Origin: Alentia gelatinosa
Lineage: Eukaryota > Annelida > Polychaeta > Phyllodocida > Polynoidae
Assembly: GCA_950022655.1 (NCBI GenBank)
Contig: OX465584.1
Span: 3,357,694 to 3,421,693 of the forward strand
DNA length: 64,000 bases
Reading direction: 5' to 3'
The notes beneath the pieces are model-generated. The model did not search any database. It saw nothing but the letters and a program-made list of their open reading frames with translations, and was not told the DNA's origin. The position numbers were made by a program, and so were the translations under genes. This document shows positions 9,460 through 20,312 of the stretch, one piece after another; the first letter of the stretch is position 1; each line of letters begins with the position of its first letter.

Positions 9460-11660
9460 TTGGCCTGCCATAGGGTCTTATAAGATTCTATTTCTTTAAT
9501 GAGTCTTTGCTTAATTGGCTTTAAATACATAAACTTGCCTTTAATTTATAAAATGTCAATGATTATAACCTATAATTAAAATCATTTCCATACCTCTTTT
9601 TAATTCAATCTCTGAAAACTGTTCCTGTATTTATTGTAAGAAGTTTCTATTTTAATTGGACTATTTCATTAACAAAATCAAAATGTCTTGATTTGTAAAG
9701 TCTGAAAGTACAGCTAAAAGTTTTGTTCTAAGTATAAAGTTCCTCACTGTTAGTGTATCCAATAGTTTTTAACATTAAGAGCTATTAATTTGCTATGGCG
9801 TCATCAGACACTTATCGGACACTCATCCGGATGTGGAGCTTGTTCACTGACACAAACAGAGCCATTACTTAGACACCAGTATGCCCTCTATCAGTAAGAC
9901 CAATTTGTATAGACATGTAGGGGACTTGTTCACATGTTCTTACTAAAAGGTATCATGATTCTCAATCTCAAATCACTTTCCCCTATGCGCCATCAGTACT
10001 AAGAACCAAATGGTGTACTGATAAGTATTTCCGGTATACTAGCTTTCTCTGTTACAGGCTGATAATTAAACCTCACCAGCTGGCAATGAATTTACAGGAT
10101 TCTCTCTACGTTTCAGCTTTAGGCCAGCTTAACCCTTTCAGCCAATACTTTATATTATACTGTAGTCTTTCTGGGATGTAAATACCATTTCAAACAAAAT
10201 AACAGAAAACATGTACATTTGGGTATACAATATGGATAGATGTATGTTCATAATAGCATTGATACTTTATATTTCAATACTATAGCTTTAAGTCATACAC
10301 TTTTCAACTCAATACCAACACAATAGGGTTAGATTTAGTTCCAGCAGCCGACTTTTAACTCTTCTGTGACTGTGTTTCAGTATCCCCAACACACATTTTA
10401 ATTCAATATACTTAGAACCACTTATTTCAGATTATTTCAAATAATACTTGATTATTCTGTCCATACTTGATACTTATATTTGTTGAATTCCAACCTATAC
10501 TTTAAGTTTCTTCCTTAAATGAGACAGACAGCATTCCCATTCACAGAACCATCCAGTTAGCAACCTCCCTCACGTTTTAGGGGGTTCACTACCTTAATTC
10601 CACAGTCTCAGCCATTACTTTTCAAAATACTGTAGTATTTGCCTCCCAGTCTATATTTTCTATAACATCTTAATGTTAATCAGTTAATGCAATTATCACG
10701 TCTTATTTCACTAATTTCCACAATTATTCCAAACCAAATTTCGGATTTATAACACATTACATTTTAATGGTGAGTACCCCCCACAGCTTTCTTGGAACCA
10801 GAGCTCACTGCCGCAGCCAGCGCCAGCTGCTCAGGCTGTGTTCTACTCATAAAAACAACAGGCTGATAGCAGCATCCCCTGCTCCCACCTGGTATATAAG
10901 AATACAGTGAAACTTCCATAGGAATCTTCAAACCTTCATATCTTCCTTAATAACAGGCGGATTAACACGATTCAAAAACCAAATTACTCAGAAAACATAG
11001 CTCTACAAGATGCACACAGCATATATAATCGAAATATGGTTAAGTACCATCCAATTCTGGCACAGTTTCTTCAGTTCTTCTCATGTGGATTTATTCTATT
11101 CATTATTATACTGCCTTAACCCTTATACTTATAGGCTGTCTTTAGTTTCTCTCACACATATTTCCTCTATTCAAGACCACTTTACACAGCTTACACATTG
11201 CTCCAAACCGCCTACACATAACTGCATTACCATTTTCTCACTTTTCATATCATTTTCGTGCCCATACTCCACTTAGAAGTCCTTGTGGCCAAAACATGTT
11301 ATTATTGAGTCTTTCCACATTGGTTTTCAGTCTCAAGCAATACACACAGTAATATTACTCTTTCCACTTGTTCCATAAATGTTCAAAATGGTTTTTCAGT
11401 GCTCAAAACGTTTTGGTGTTATAGTGCCCAGGTGTTTTAAAAGGTGCTCAGTAAAGCCCACTACTCACAGTACTTGGTGTAACATCTTGATGGTCATATG
11501 GTGGTCAGCTGGAGATCATCTGATGATCATCAGGAGATCATCTTATGGAGATTGTCGTCCACACAGAGGTGTAGGGGATCCTCAGCTTTCAGCTTCCAGC
11601 TTGTTGCAGATTGAGTCCTTTTCACCAGAGTCAATTAGCAGATTTATGGAGAAATCTGTC
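9460..11660. other. Non-coding AT-rich interior of E1
   Basis: There is no open frame with recognisable retroviral motifs in 2.2 kb. It may be decayed gag/pol or unrelated filler of a non-autonomous element. Confidence 0.5.
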
Positions 11661-11664
11661 ATAA

Positions 11665-11682
11665 ATCCTGGTCACGGCACCA
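11665..11682 (-). promoter_or_regulatory. tRNA-His primer binding site of E1
   Basis: On the minus strand TGGTGCCGTGACCAGGAT lies 7 nt inside the LTR. It is the complement of a tRNA 3' end ATCCTGGTCACGGC-A-CCA, which matches the acceptor/T-arm end of animal tRNA-His as I know it. The same 18-mer occurs in the other gypsy element at about 53356-53373. Confidence 0.82.
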
Positions 11683-11689
11683 TAATGTA

Positions 11690-11959
11690 TGTAACAAAGT
11701 GCATACACAAGTTCCAGGTTCATTGTAGATGTTTAATAGTTGTACTTCTTCGTTGTGTTACATTGTAGAGGGTTCTGTGAGAGGCAGCACAGGGCAGCTA
11801 TCAGTGCCCTGCCTGTTCCTCTCCCGTGGCCGGCTGGTTTTCGACTCCCCCCTTTGGATAAGGGATGCGGCTCTCTTTATAGGAGGCACATTCCACAATC
11901 TCCAGTCGTAGTCACACTCTCCACACATATTACACATTGTAATGGCGTACTGTGTTACA
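11690..11959 (-). repeat. LTR of E1 (5' LTR in transcription sense)
   Basis: It is 270 bp, the same as 7535-7804, next to the primer site, and followed by the GCCT target duplication at 11960-11963. Confidence 0.9.
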
Positions 11960-12009
11960 GCCTGCTGCCAGTTGGCAGCTTGCTGTCTGGCTGACCCTGG
12001 CACCTGATA

Positions 12010-12255
12010 GACCTGGGGGGGCCAAAGCTTGTGCAATAATCCCTCTCAACAATGTCATCCTGCCAACATGGATGTCATGACTCACTGGCATTCCTGTCCA
12101 AAATGAGGCGGCCTCTTTCCAGGGGTTAGCCGAGTACCGGAACCCTGGTCAGCCAGGACTTCAACTTCCGAAAGGCTTCCATGCACTCGGGGGTCCATCA
12201 AAATCAGCATCCCTTCTTGGCCAGGCCCATGAAGGGCTTGGCTATACCTGATCAG
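12010..12255 (-). pseudogene. Ty3/gypsy RT end and RNase H remnant
   Basis: The minus strand reads IAKPFMGLAKKG, then WTPECMEAFRKLKSWLT, PVLG and RLILD, the standard order at the gypsy RT thumb/RNase H boundary. Stops and one likely frameshift interrupt it. It differs from the families at 51 and 48.6 kb, so it marks a third gypsy lineage. E1 inserted just beside it. Confidence 0.72.
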
Positions 12256-12276
12256 TTAGGCGTGATCACCCTGTAA

Positions 12277-13390
12277 TTATATGTACAATATCTGGTTTGG
12301 GGAGGTGGTCGCATACAGTTCTCTGGGGGGCAGCCATTGGGTCAGTGGGGACAGCCTGCAAGTGTTGGGGCATCTGCCCTGGGTCCCTTCATCTTCTCCT
12401 GATACCTTGGACAGTTGCTTTTCTATGTTGCACTCGATGCACATGCTGGGGGGGGGGGCCTGCAAGAAAGCTGAGTCTTAAGGGCTGCCATTTCCTCCGT
12501 CATGGCCCATAATTCCTCTGCCATCATGCATCCCACAGCCCATACATTCCCCTGGCTCACATTCTCCGGACAGAGGTAGGCCTCTACTTCTGGTGGACAC
12601 TGCTTCTTCCATGGTTTGGGAGAAGTGCCACAGCTTGTCATCACCCAGACCATCCATGAATCTGTCCCCACCCAATGAGTTAATGGTGGCCCTGTCAGCT
12701 TCCAGGAAGGACAGCTGAGTCAGCTTACATATATCTTCTGCTACCCTTCATCCTGCCATCACTCAAGGTTGTGGAGATGGCCTTATGTCTTAGATTGGTT
12801 CCTTGGTTTGATCTGGTGCTGTGGTGCCTTGCAGGTCCAACCCTGTCAACATTCTCCTGGCTAGCCCAATGAGACTTACACCCAAGAATAACCAGCTGGG
12901 GCTGTGGATGTGGGAGTGGGAGATGTATTCCTCCGATCCCCGGTCTCATTGAACTTGCCTGGAAGGATACTGGGTTAAGGCTCCAGCAAACTCCCCCCCC
13001 CCCCCCCTGATTTTGTGGTTAGACCCAAACACCTACCTGGGGCAGGTTCTTGGAGGGGTGCTTCTTTGCCGCCCCCCCTCACTCTGGTGGTACCTGCTTC
13101 CACTCAATCCACAGTGGAAGGCCACAGGCCAGGCTCCTGCCAGCTCAGAAATCCAGGAGGGAACTGCCCCCATCTATGGTTAGATACCAGCTCCAGGGGC
13201 CCTGCTTATACAGATAGTCAATATTCAAATATCTTAGAATGAAAAGGTCCATTTACAGTTAATATATACAATGCCCTGTTCTGCAGGGTGGAGCAGAAAT
13301 TCTTACAACTCCCTGTTGGTGGTCTATAAATGTTGCACACAATGATCTTCCTAAAAGGTAGCTTTATCATCAGCCAAAACCTGTCATTAT
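12277..13390. other. Unassigned stretch with a C15 run
   Basis: Short frames on both strands show no recognisable domain. A run of 15 C lies at 12993-13007 and a shorter G run at about 12447. Part of it may be older gypsy sequence upstream or downstream of the remnant at 12010. Confidence 0.3.
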
Positions 13391-13394
13391 CACA

Positions 13395-13780
13395 ATTATT
13401 CTTTTTTGTAATTCCATAATAAATCAGAGTTAATATCTATGGCATTCTTAATGTAAATTGCAACACCCCCCAATTTGATTTTATCTTGCCTTGGTTCAAG
13501 TCAGCTTCTATCCAAACTGATTAGACAACTAAAAGGTAGGCATTCCACTTGCAAGCCTTGCCTCTGTAATACAGAGTATGTCAACATTAGAATCTGTCAA
13601 TAAACAATAAAGTATATCGATCTTTGCCAAAAGACTACAAATGCTGTATTTCTCTATCCACAGACAATACATTTCCATGCACAAATAGGTTGTTATGAGG
13701 ATCAATAATATTCATTTCAGCAATTTGGTTACTACACAACACCTTCACCATATCATCAATCTCAATTACCAACATGTTTC
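13395..13780 (-). pseudogene. LINE apurinic-type endonuclease remnant
   Basis: The minus strand shows DSNVDILCITEARL (the catalytic Glu block of LINE endonucleases, ITE) and further on LGGVAIYIKNAI (the GGVAIYI block). Stops lie between them. A short segment (13736-13779) is repeated at 14123-14165, so two pieces of related LINE DNA flank the candidate exon at 14003. Confidence 0.65.
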
Positions 13781-14002
13781 AGTAGAGAAGTGATAATCAA
13801 GCTTGTTGCTACAATGGGGCACAGTCATAGCATTATGTAGATAGTAATGGAATCAAAAATACAATGAATATTATTTTATGAACTGAGAGATGGGCCAACT
13901 AGTAATGAGATTCAGAATTAGACTTATAGTTACTTTGCAAAGATAGGTAGAAATGTAACATCAGTTCTTCCTGTGTCAATATCAGAAATTGTTTTATTAC
14001 AG

Positions 14003-14050
14003 CAGTCAATGACGAAATTCTAACTACGGATGGACCTGGACAAACAACAG
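14003..14050 (+). CDS. Candidate host-gene exon a (48 nt)
   Basis: TTTTATTACAG precedes it and GTATTG follows. It enters in phase 1 and leaves in phase 1, encoding a piece read as VNDEILTTDGPGQTT. The next candidate exon (18176) also starts in phase 1, so the frame continues (junction codon GTG). The acceptor is of the NAGNAG kind (CAGCAG), so the exon may start 3 nt later. It is short, so this exon alone would be weak; support comes from the phase chain with the later exons. Ser/Thr-rich composition suits an extracellular stalk. Upstream exons were not found. Confidence 0.4.
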
Positions 14051-14424
14051 GTATTGCAAGTATGAAATCTATACATCTATAAAAGATCTTTATAACAAAT
14101 GTTTATATTTTGAGTCATTAAAAAACACCTTCTCCAAATCATCAATCTTAATAACTAACATGTTTAACCCTTTAAGGATGGCCACCTGTGGCAGAGCTGT
14201 CACCATAAGCCCGGGCGCTAGTGATAGTGCATATCTCTAGAGGACAAAAATATTTTGGATGAAGTTATAATTTTATGATTCTATCATGTGATATTATTGG
14301 TAATCAATAATATTTCACTTATTTAAGCTTACTAATATTGATTTTGATGTTATACCTACATTATCTGAAGATTTCATGTATATTGATAAATTATTTCCTT
14401 GTCCAAAAGAGTTTTATAGATTTA

Positions 14425-14700
14425 AGAGAAATTCATCCTGCACCGGTTGATGACTGGATATCTAAAAAGCTTTTTCTGACAGATGTTGATATTATAACAG
14501 TATTGATTAATCATACCTATATGGAAAATTATTTCCCAGACTGCCTAGAAAATGCAGAAATTATACATTTGCCAATAGAAGGAGAGTTGCATATTTTTGT
14601 TATTCGGCAACCAATATCCATGTTGAGTTTTGTAATACAAATTTTGGAAAAAGTTATACATATTAGATTACTGGATATTTGCCTAAAAATGATATCATAT
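14425..14700 (+). pseudogene. LINE reverse transcriptase N-terminal remnant
   Basis: The plus strand reads FPDCLENAEIIHLP, then RQPISMLSFVIQILEKVIHIRL. This is the first conserved RT region of CR1/Jockey-type LINEs (NYRPIS.LS...K..EK). The open frame is 157 codons including non-homologous ends. No YxDD block follows. It is truncated on both sides. Confidence 0.68.
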
Positions 14701-15200
14701 ACATTTTCTTTTTTTTTGAGCAAACTCATTTATTTTTTCCTTATGTTACATAGGCTTCTAATGCTTCACAACACTTCAACACAATTATGCTATTTCATTG
14801 CCATTACATAGACATTCAATCATGCATGGTGCTTGTGGTTGTTCTCCATTTTTTGGGTTATTTTATGATTTGTAATGAAATCATATCTAATACTTATCTA
14901 AACATCCTGACTGTTCAGCTAGTTTGGAAGTTGCCATCCATTCTGTGTTATTCATTATTCAGTCTGTGTACATTCAAGTGTTTTTAGTCCCAGATTCAAC
15001 AAAATGATACCTATCATAATAGGTTCAAAAGTCCTTTCATGTAGTCTATTTCAGGTGACACAAGTATACAGGGTGCAGAAAAAACCCTATGGTGGGAGTT
15101 GTGACAAGATAAGAATTAGACAAGGACAATAGAAATAGACCAGAAAAGGACATTAGAAAATACTATGACAGTACTTTAAGACTTAAGGGAAACTAGTTAA

Positions 15201-15319
15201 CCTAATTGGGACGGCTCCTCATACCGTGTTACTTTTGCTAAAACTACCGCAAGAGCTCTCTGAGCTTGTGCGGTATGTTTAGCGAAAGTAACAAGGTATG
15301 AGGAGCTGTCCCAATTAGG
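15201..15319. mobile_element. 119 bp hairpin MITE with TTAA duplication
   Basis: It is almost entirely palindromic: the left arm starts CCTAATTGGGACGGCTCCTC and the right arm ends with its near-perfect complement CCAATTAGG. TTAA flanks both sides (15197-15200 and 15320-15323). TTAA plus a CC start is typical of piggyBac-type elements, so a piggyBac-mobilised MITE is the best call. Confidence 0.8.
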
Positions 15320-15644
15320 TTAATAAGTTTCACTTGTACTATACACCTCTAAATGAAGTAAATAGTCAATATCTTACCAAAATAAGTCGAAGTTGAAGCA
15401 AAAATGAAACTAGACTGGTAGTACAGAAGTCACTTAAGCTGCTTCCTCGGTCATTCACGTTACCGCAATATTCATAGGCACGATTTGGTAAATAGAATTA
15501 AAACTCTAGAAAATTCTTTTCTTTGCAAATATTATCCCTTCTCTAGAGGGATTTCCTCCTGTAAATCGTACACAGTGAATTCATCATAGATCAGATTGTT
15601 TACCGCCAACCTGCCTCCATTATTGACCAGTCGACAGTGCAAGC

Positions 15645-16172
15645 CTAAGGCCTTAGCTGCCTCAGAAACCTGCCTAAGATTTGCAAAATTTCCCTCGCCT
15701 GATTTGTGAGATCCTCATTTATGAATATGTACCTCGCCCCAGGGTCGTTTCTCAAGTTTTTCTTGTTCTTGAGTACTAGATCCCTAGCGGCCTGATGATT
15801 AAAGGAGACCAGAATTTCCCTCGGTCTACCATCCTTCCTATATGTGCGCATCCTTCCAACAGAGTCAAATTCTTCAGGGGGAAACTTAGTACCCGTTGCT
15901 TCTACCACTTCTCGTGCAATGAGTCGTATATTGTCCCCTCTTTCTTCTGGAACTCCTGTTATTGTGATGTTCTTCCCTTTAGTCTCCCTTCGTAGTTCTT
16001 CCAGGTCTTTTTTGACATTTGTAATTTCTGATGATGTCCTGTTTAACATCTCTACATCCTTCTGCACACTTTTCCTTGTCTGTCTGTTTTCATCTCTAAT
16101 TAGTTCAAATTCCTTTTCTCTATCTTCAGATCCTTTTGACATATTAATAACAGAGTGTCTGAGTTCAGTCAC
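15645..16172 (-). pseudogene. LINE ORF1 fragment (coiled coil plus RRM-like)
   Basis: A 175-codon minus frame has a heptad-rich charged N-terminal half, then ITITGVPEERGDN, ILVSFNHQAARDLVLKNKK and YIFINEDLT. This is the arrangement of non-LTR ORF1 proteins: coiled coil for trimerisation, then an RNA-binding RRM-like fold. It is related to ORF1 at 32-34 kb, where the corresponding blocks are VYIEGMRE, RDLVLKNKRKLK and IYINADE. The role is nucleic-acid chaperone and RNP particle. Both ends are truncated. Confidence 0.75.
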
Positions 16173-16288
16173 CTTGGTTGGCTTTATTTTCTATTTTTAA
16201 TTCGGCTAGTTCACCTTGCAGTACCTTCACACAGTTTTCCATGGCCTTACGTTTTTCTGTCTCGACTCTTCACAGAGGATCACTTGGA

Positions 16289-16430
16289 ATAAATAACCTG
16301 TTGACCTACTGTGGACCCAGCATTATATACAGACCTATTTATGTAATTCAGGTAAACCCATAGCACTTTAATGCACAGGCCCACCAGAATCACCACACAG
16401 CAGTGATCAGCACCCGCATTCTCTGGTGAA
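16289..16430 (-). repeat. Diverged gypsy LTR fragment
   Basis: ACCTGTTGACCTACTGTGGA followed by TATATA, then ACACAGCAGTGATCAGCAC, parallels the internal region of the LTR at 34471-35020 (CTGTCAACCCGCTGTGGACT, TATATA, CGCACAGCAGGGATCGGCAC). Only the promoter-proximal part survives. Confidence 0.5.
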
Positions 16431-16499
16431 GAGCGTACACACCACCACTCACTGACCCAACACCTACAGTTATATAACAAATAGAAATCATTTAACAAA

Positions 16500-17000
16500 A
16501 ATAAATGTAAGTTGGTCAAGATATCAAAATCAGGAGTTCTACAAGGATCTATTGTGGGTCCTGTGCATTTTATCGTTTTCATAAATGAAGTAGTTAGCTG
16601 TTTCTCAGAAAGTAAAAAACAGATGTTTGCGGGTGACATTGTTATAATCACGAAAGGAATTAATCAAATGGATATTGAGAAAACAATTGAAGGAGATTTA
16701 ACTAAACTAAATAACTGAGATAATATGAACAAATTAGTTACAAATTTGGTTAAATCCAAGATCATGTGGGTTAGTCATAGACAGGATACAGAAATGAATA
16801 TGAGTTTAGAGTGTGATATGATATATGATTTAATGGGAAAGACCAAACTCAATAAACTACAAGTTATGGTTAACAAAGGCTTGGGAGCAGCATTAGTTGT
16901 AAAGAACCCATGGAAATCCATACTGAACTACTTCAAGAATAGTGAACATTGTGTAAGAGTTTTGCAGAAACTTTCACTTATTGACAATAATTAAATGTCA
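16500..17000 (+). pseudogene. LINE reverse transcriptase C-terminal remnant
   Basis: The plus strand encodes GVLQGSIVGPVHFIVFINE, then QMFAGDIVIIT (the YADD block, here with the motif lost as AGDI), then LVKSKIMWVSH and KLQVMVNKGLG. Order and wording match the RT of the LINE at 27.7-30.6 kb (GVPQGSVIGPLLF, LYADDIALIT, DKTKIMWIGN, VQVLVNKALR). A stop at 16716-16718 and other changes break it. Confidence 0.75.
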
Positions 17001-18170
17001 GAGTTTCATTTCCAGAAACTGTGTTATCAAACAGGAGAGAATTCTAAAAATATGCTTAAAAAGAATCTGACCCAAAACTGGGTGGTAATGCATTATGGGA
17101 CAAGTTACCATTGAATTTTTAAAAGATGGAAAGTAGCTTCAGATTTGAATTAAATGCGAAAGGGTATCTTCTGAAGGAAGATTGGGAAGCAGGAGTTTGA
17201 CCCTTATTATTCAAAAGTTCCCCTTGTATTATCTTGTCTGTCATTTTATTTATGTATGTCAATTCACACTCTGTAAATAGCTTGTCTGTTTCCTTGGTGT
17301 ATGAAGGATCAACTCAAATGAGTTGAGTGCACTTATCAGATGTCTATATGTCAATGAATACATCTTGATAGAAACATATATATCACCAAACCATGGTAAT
17401 TGAGGTGCCAACTGCCAGTCAGTGAACTGAAGGAACCTACACAAAGTTGTCCATGTGTGTGGTGCTGGACATTCAGGTTGCTTGTACCTCCTTTACATCA
17501 TATCAAGCAGGCTGAAGTGTCAAGGAGTAGGATGGCCCACCCAACTGGTGGTTTTCTTTATAACAGCTGTTATACATTGGGCTACCAGGGGGCACCAGCT
17601 GGGGGGATAGCCAGGAACTTGACTATGTAGGCAATTCATGTGGCGACTGGGCAGCAGGAAGTGTTGTTTGTTCAGGTATAGCACAGACAGAAGGGGCACT
17701 GTCACAGCTTGGGTTTTCATTGAAATCATAATGACTACTGGGCCACAGGTCCCTCCATCCTAGGGTGTGGGGCCCTAACCACCCAGCATCCTTAACAAAT
17801 GCCAGTTTCCATCCATAAAGTAAGGATAAGAAACCGAAGAGAAATGTGAATTTAAGTCAGGACAGACCAGCCTCTGACTTTCACTGTTGATGGGAGGAGC
17901 TGACATTTGACGTTGAAATAGCTTGCAACCCCTAGCAACGATGGCAGCAATTGGAGCATCAACGGACGAGGGATTTTCACCTGCCAGAGCTTTCTATGAA
18001 CACACCTCGGACATGTAGTTATGTACACATGATTGATATGAAATTACAAAGGCAATGATCTATTCTATATATAAAATGGCTAACCATGAAAATATACTAA
18101 TTTACAGTTAATATAAGATACTAAGATCTAATTGCATTTTATGATAACATATTGTGTCATATTTTCTTTC
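17001..18170. other. Unassigned, presumably intronic
   Basis: There is no TE protein or repeat boundary that I can see. A short frame at 17941-18018 (GASTDEGFSPARAF) faintly resembles the peptide of exons b and c, but lacks splice sites in the right places. Confidence 0.3.
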
Positions 18171-18175
18171 TCCAG

Positions 18176-18202
18176 TGGCTTCATCTGAAGATGGATTTTG
18201 TT
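18176..18202 (+). CDS. Candidate host-gene exon b (27 nt micro-exon)
   Basis: A strong acceptor (TTTTCTTTCTCCAG) and a consensus donor (GTAAGT) bound 27 nt. Phase is 1 in and 1 out. The peptide is VASSEDGFC plus a split Ser. The preceding exon a ends with G and this one starts TG, giving Val. The following exon c starts CT after the T here, giving Ser. It is too short to identify by content; its support is the two splice sites and the continuous frame. Confidence 0.5.
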
Positions 18203-18541
18203 GTAAGTATTATTCATCAGTCCATTTGCCTCAAGCATACTTATAATTGGGACATATAAGTGTGGTTATTATAAGTGTTGTCATAGAGAGTGTTGTCTCA
18301 TAATCCATAAGTTTGAAAGAATTTTACCCTAGAAGTTAATTTTATCTTAAGTCGAAATATTCTGAATGATAAACTAAAGAATAGTTTCTCTTTTGGTAAC
18401 ATTCAATATATTCTGAATACCTAATTGAACACATATTGTTATTATCATGCAAAAGATTCAACTTCCTTTTCAATCAGATTTTCAGTTATATTCCAACTAA
18501 TGTGAAAAGCAATGTTCATTTGAAATTATGAAATTTTTCAG

Positions 18542-18645
18542 CTCCAGCATTCAGCGCCTCACTTGAACTTTACCTCAGAGCAGTTGAGCCATTTAAGAAG
18601 CAATATTCTGGATACCCTTCTATTGTTAACATACTAAAATCATGG
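18542..18645 (+). CDS. Candidate host-gene exon c (104 nt)
   Basis: AAATTTTTCAG precedes and GTATGC follows. In the frame set by exon b it is fully open and reads PAFSASLELYLRAVEPFKKQ and then YSGYPSIVNILKSW, ending in phase 0. A second frame is open for most of its length, so the frame choice rests on the phase chain. The composition is protein-like and amphipathic. It belongs to the ectodomain of the membrane protein whose transmembrane exon is at 26202. Confidence 0.58.
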
Positions 18646-18814
18646 GTATGCGGTCTTTTGATAATAATTTCACCAATAGGTTTAAATGTAATGCTGTACT
18701 TATTATATACCTATGAGCGTATGAAATGTCTATACTACCCACTGATAGGCAGCTTTTAATCATATAATACGGCAAGGGTGGAGCGTATCCGTGCATACGC
18801 TCACAGTGTGAACG

Positions 18815-18870
18815 TACTACATCGCATGCGCAGTGGCTACTCACGGGCAAAAACAAAATGGCGGACGGAT
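18815..18870 (+). promoter_or_regulatory. NRF1-like and YY1-like site pair
   Basis: GCATGCGCAG at 18824-18833 matches the core of the NRF1 motif, and AAAATGGCGG at 18856-18865 matches the YY1 motif. Both are typical of animal housekeeping promoters, in a local CpG-rich patch. A donor-like GGAGGTATGT lies at about 18918. The ATG inside the YY1-like site opens only a short frame. It may be an internal or unrelated promoter within the intron of the host gene. Confidence 0.35.
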
Positions 18871-19386
18871 TACGTCGATTCGATTATCGCTAAATTGATC
18901 GGCGAATGAATGTGAACGGAGGTATGTACAAGATTGAAAAGCAGAATATACGAGTGAATTACGAAGAAACAGTGAACTACTGAAGGAATTACCATAAAAT
19001 GCCTTAAAACTGATCTTATGGAGACTTGAACCAGTTGCTTTACTTCCCTATGCCAAAGCCGCCTACCCTTGCACAGACCCATCGCTAAAGTGTATTCCTT
19101 AAAGAGAAAATCACTTATTACTTTTATTTTTTATTAATTCATCATAATATTGAAATATTAGAATCATGATTTAATAATTACAGCAACAAATTGAGATTGA
19201 TTTAAGTTTTCAGATGAGATATACTTTTCTAGGTTTTTATTAAAAGGCTAATTATGGTTGACGATCACTACAGTGGTGGAAGCAACCTGCAAAATGTAAG
19301 CAATGCGTCAAAATGTAAACAAACAGCGAAGCACATTTGTTTGTGTGTAATACTAATAAAAATCAGCCTAGTTTTAAAAATATTAT

Positions 19387-19430
19387 TGGCGCTAACCACT
19401 ACACCACCAAGATTGCTAACCAACTAGCTT
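19387..19430 (-). repeat. tRNA-like A-box fragment (SINE trace)
   Basis: The minus strand reads GTGGTGTAGTGGTTAGCGCC, very similar to the 5' part of tRNAs with a GTGGTTAG D-arm. There is no B box in place, so this is a fragment, not a tRNA gene. Confidence 0.4.
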
Positions 19431-19495
19431 GAAAGGTGTATCTATATATCAAATGAGATATCTATTAGTCAGACGAATCCGACCTATACTCTAGT

Positions 19496-19515
19496 ATAGA
19501 TATATATATATATAT
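19496..19515. repeat. (TA)n microsatellite
   Basis: An almost pure run of TA dinucleotides. Confidence 0.8.
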
Positions 19516-19899
19516 GGATCAACTGCCTGTCATTTTAATTGGTTCCTGGCACTTGGGACCATGAGGCAAGGGTGAGGACGGTGGTCAGAGCACCCACGGC
19601 CAGCCAGTCAGCCGGGTCTCCAGGGTCGGCCCCAGGTGCACCGACTACCTGTTCTCACTCCCGGCATTTTAGAGTCGTGGAAAACCCGGAAAATCAGAAA
19701 TTTCCAGAAAACTGGCATCCCTTCATAACACTCACACTGCATCGCTAGATCAATAAACAGAATGGAATGGGATGACAGGTTGGTGGGAGTGACGGGTGGA
19801 GCGTATCACATATTTCGGTTCAACCATGCTGTGCCCAAATGGGCCTAGAAATGGCTGCTACGGCTTAATTATTGACATTAATGTAACTATTTCAAGGTA

Positions 19900-20066
19900 T
19901 ATAATAATAAGAAAACCGTATACCTGTGTTTGAATTTTTATTTTACCGAACCCCTGTCCCCAGGCGTTATAACCGAGGTCGTAGACCGAGGTTTTAACTC
20001 CCGGAGGACAGGGGTGAGGTAAAAATAAAAATTCGCCCTCAGGAATACAGTTTTCTCATATTATTC
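19900..20066. mobile_element. ~167 bp hairpin element
   Basis: The left arm (TAATAATAAGAAAACCGTAT...TTTTTATTTTACC) and the right arm (GGTAAAAATAAAAATTCG...ATACAGTTTTCTCATATTATT) are inverted copies of about 58 bp each around a GC-rich centre. It is a foldback MITE of unknown class; no clear target duplication. Confidence 0.7.
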
Positions 20067-20217
20067 ACAAATTGAGGTCTCTTAAAATTTGTGCTTGTAT
20101 ATGTTGTATAGTATTAACTGTTTATCCTTGACAGATATGATTTACAATAGTGGAATTGATATTATTGCACAATGGGGAACAAATACTTATATAGAACATC
20201 CTGACCATGCTGTTCCA

Positions 20218-20312
20218 GCTACAAAACAAGATGGCAATTTACGGTTTATACGGAATGAGGCATTTACGCCGAGTTCCGTACAAACCGTAAATTGTTATCA
20301 AGTTTTGTGGCT
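20218..20312. mobile_element. ~95 bp hairpin element
   Basis: Arms AGCTACAAAACAAGATGGCA and the complement of TAAATTGTTATCAAGTTTTG pair over about 40 bp, including TTTACGGTTT. It overlaps an open frame (20089-20328) and explains why that frame should not be taken as an exon. Confidence 0.65.

Larger units (their letters stand above)
7535..11959 (-). mobile_element. 4.4 kb gypsy-type LTR retrotransposon (E1), largely non-coding
   Basis: Two direct 270 bp repeats (7535-7804 and 11690-11959) begin TGTAACA and end TGTTACA. GCCT lies on both outer sides (7531-7534 and 11960-11963), a 4-bp target duplication. A primer site on the minus strand next to the right LTR fixes the orientation. The 3.9 kb interior is AT-rich and keeps only an integrase tail (8777-9190). 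Gag, protease and RT are not recognisable, so it is a decayed or non-autonomous element. The two LTRs look nearly identical by eye, so the element need not be very old even though its coding part is gone. Confidence 0.88.

Noticed and set aside
17941..18018. Short ATG frame (GASTDEGFSPARAF) similar to exons b and c
   Set aside because: The similarity is about ten residues without splice signals; it may be chance.
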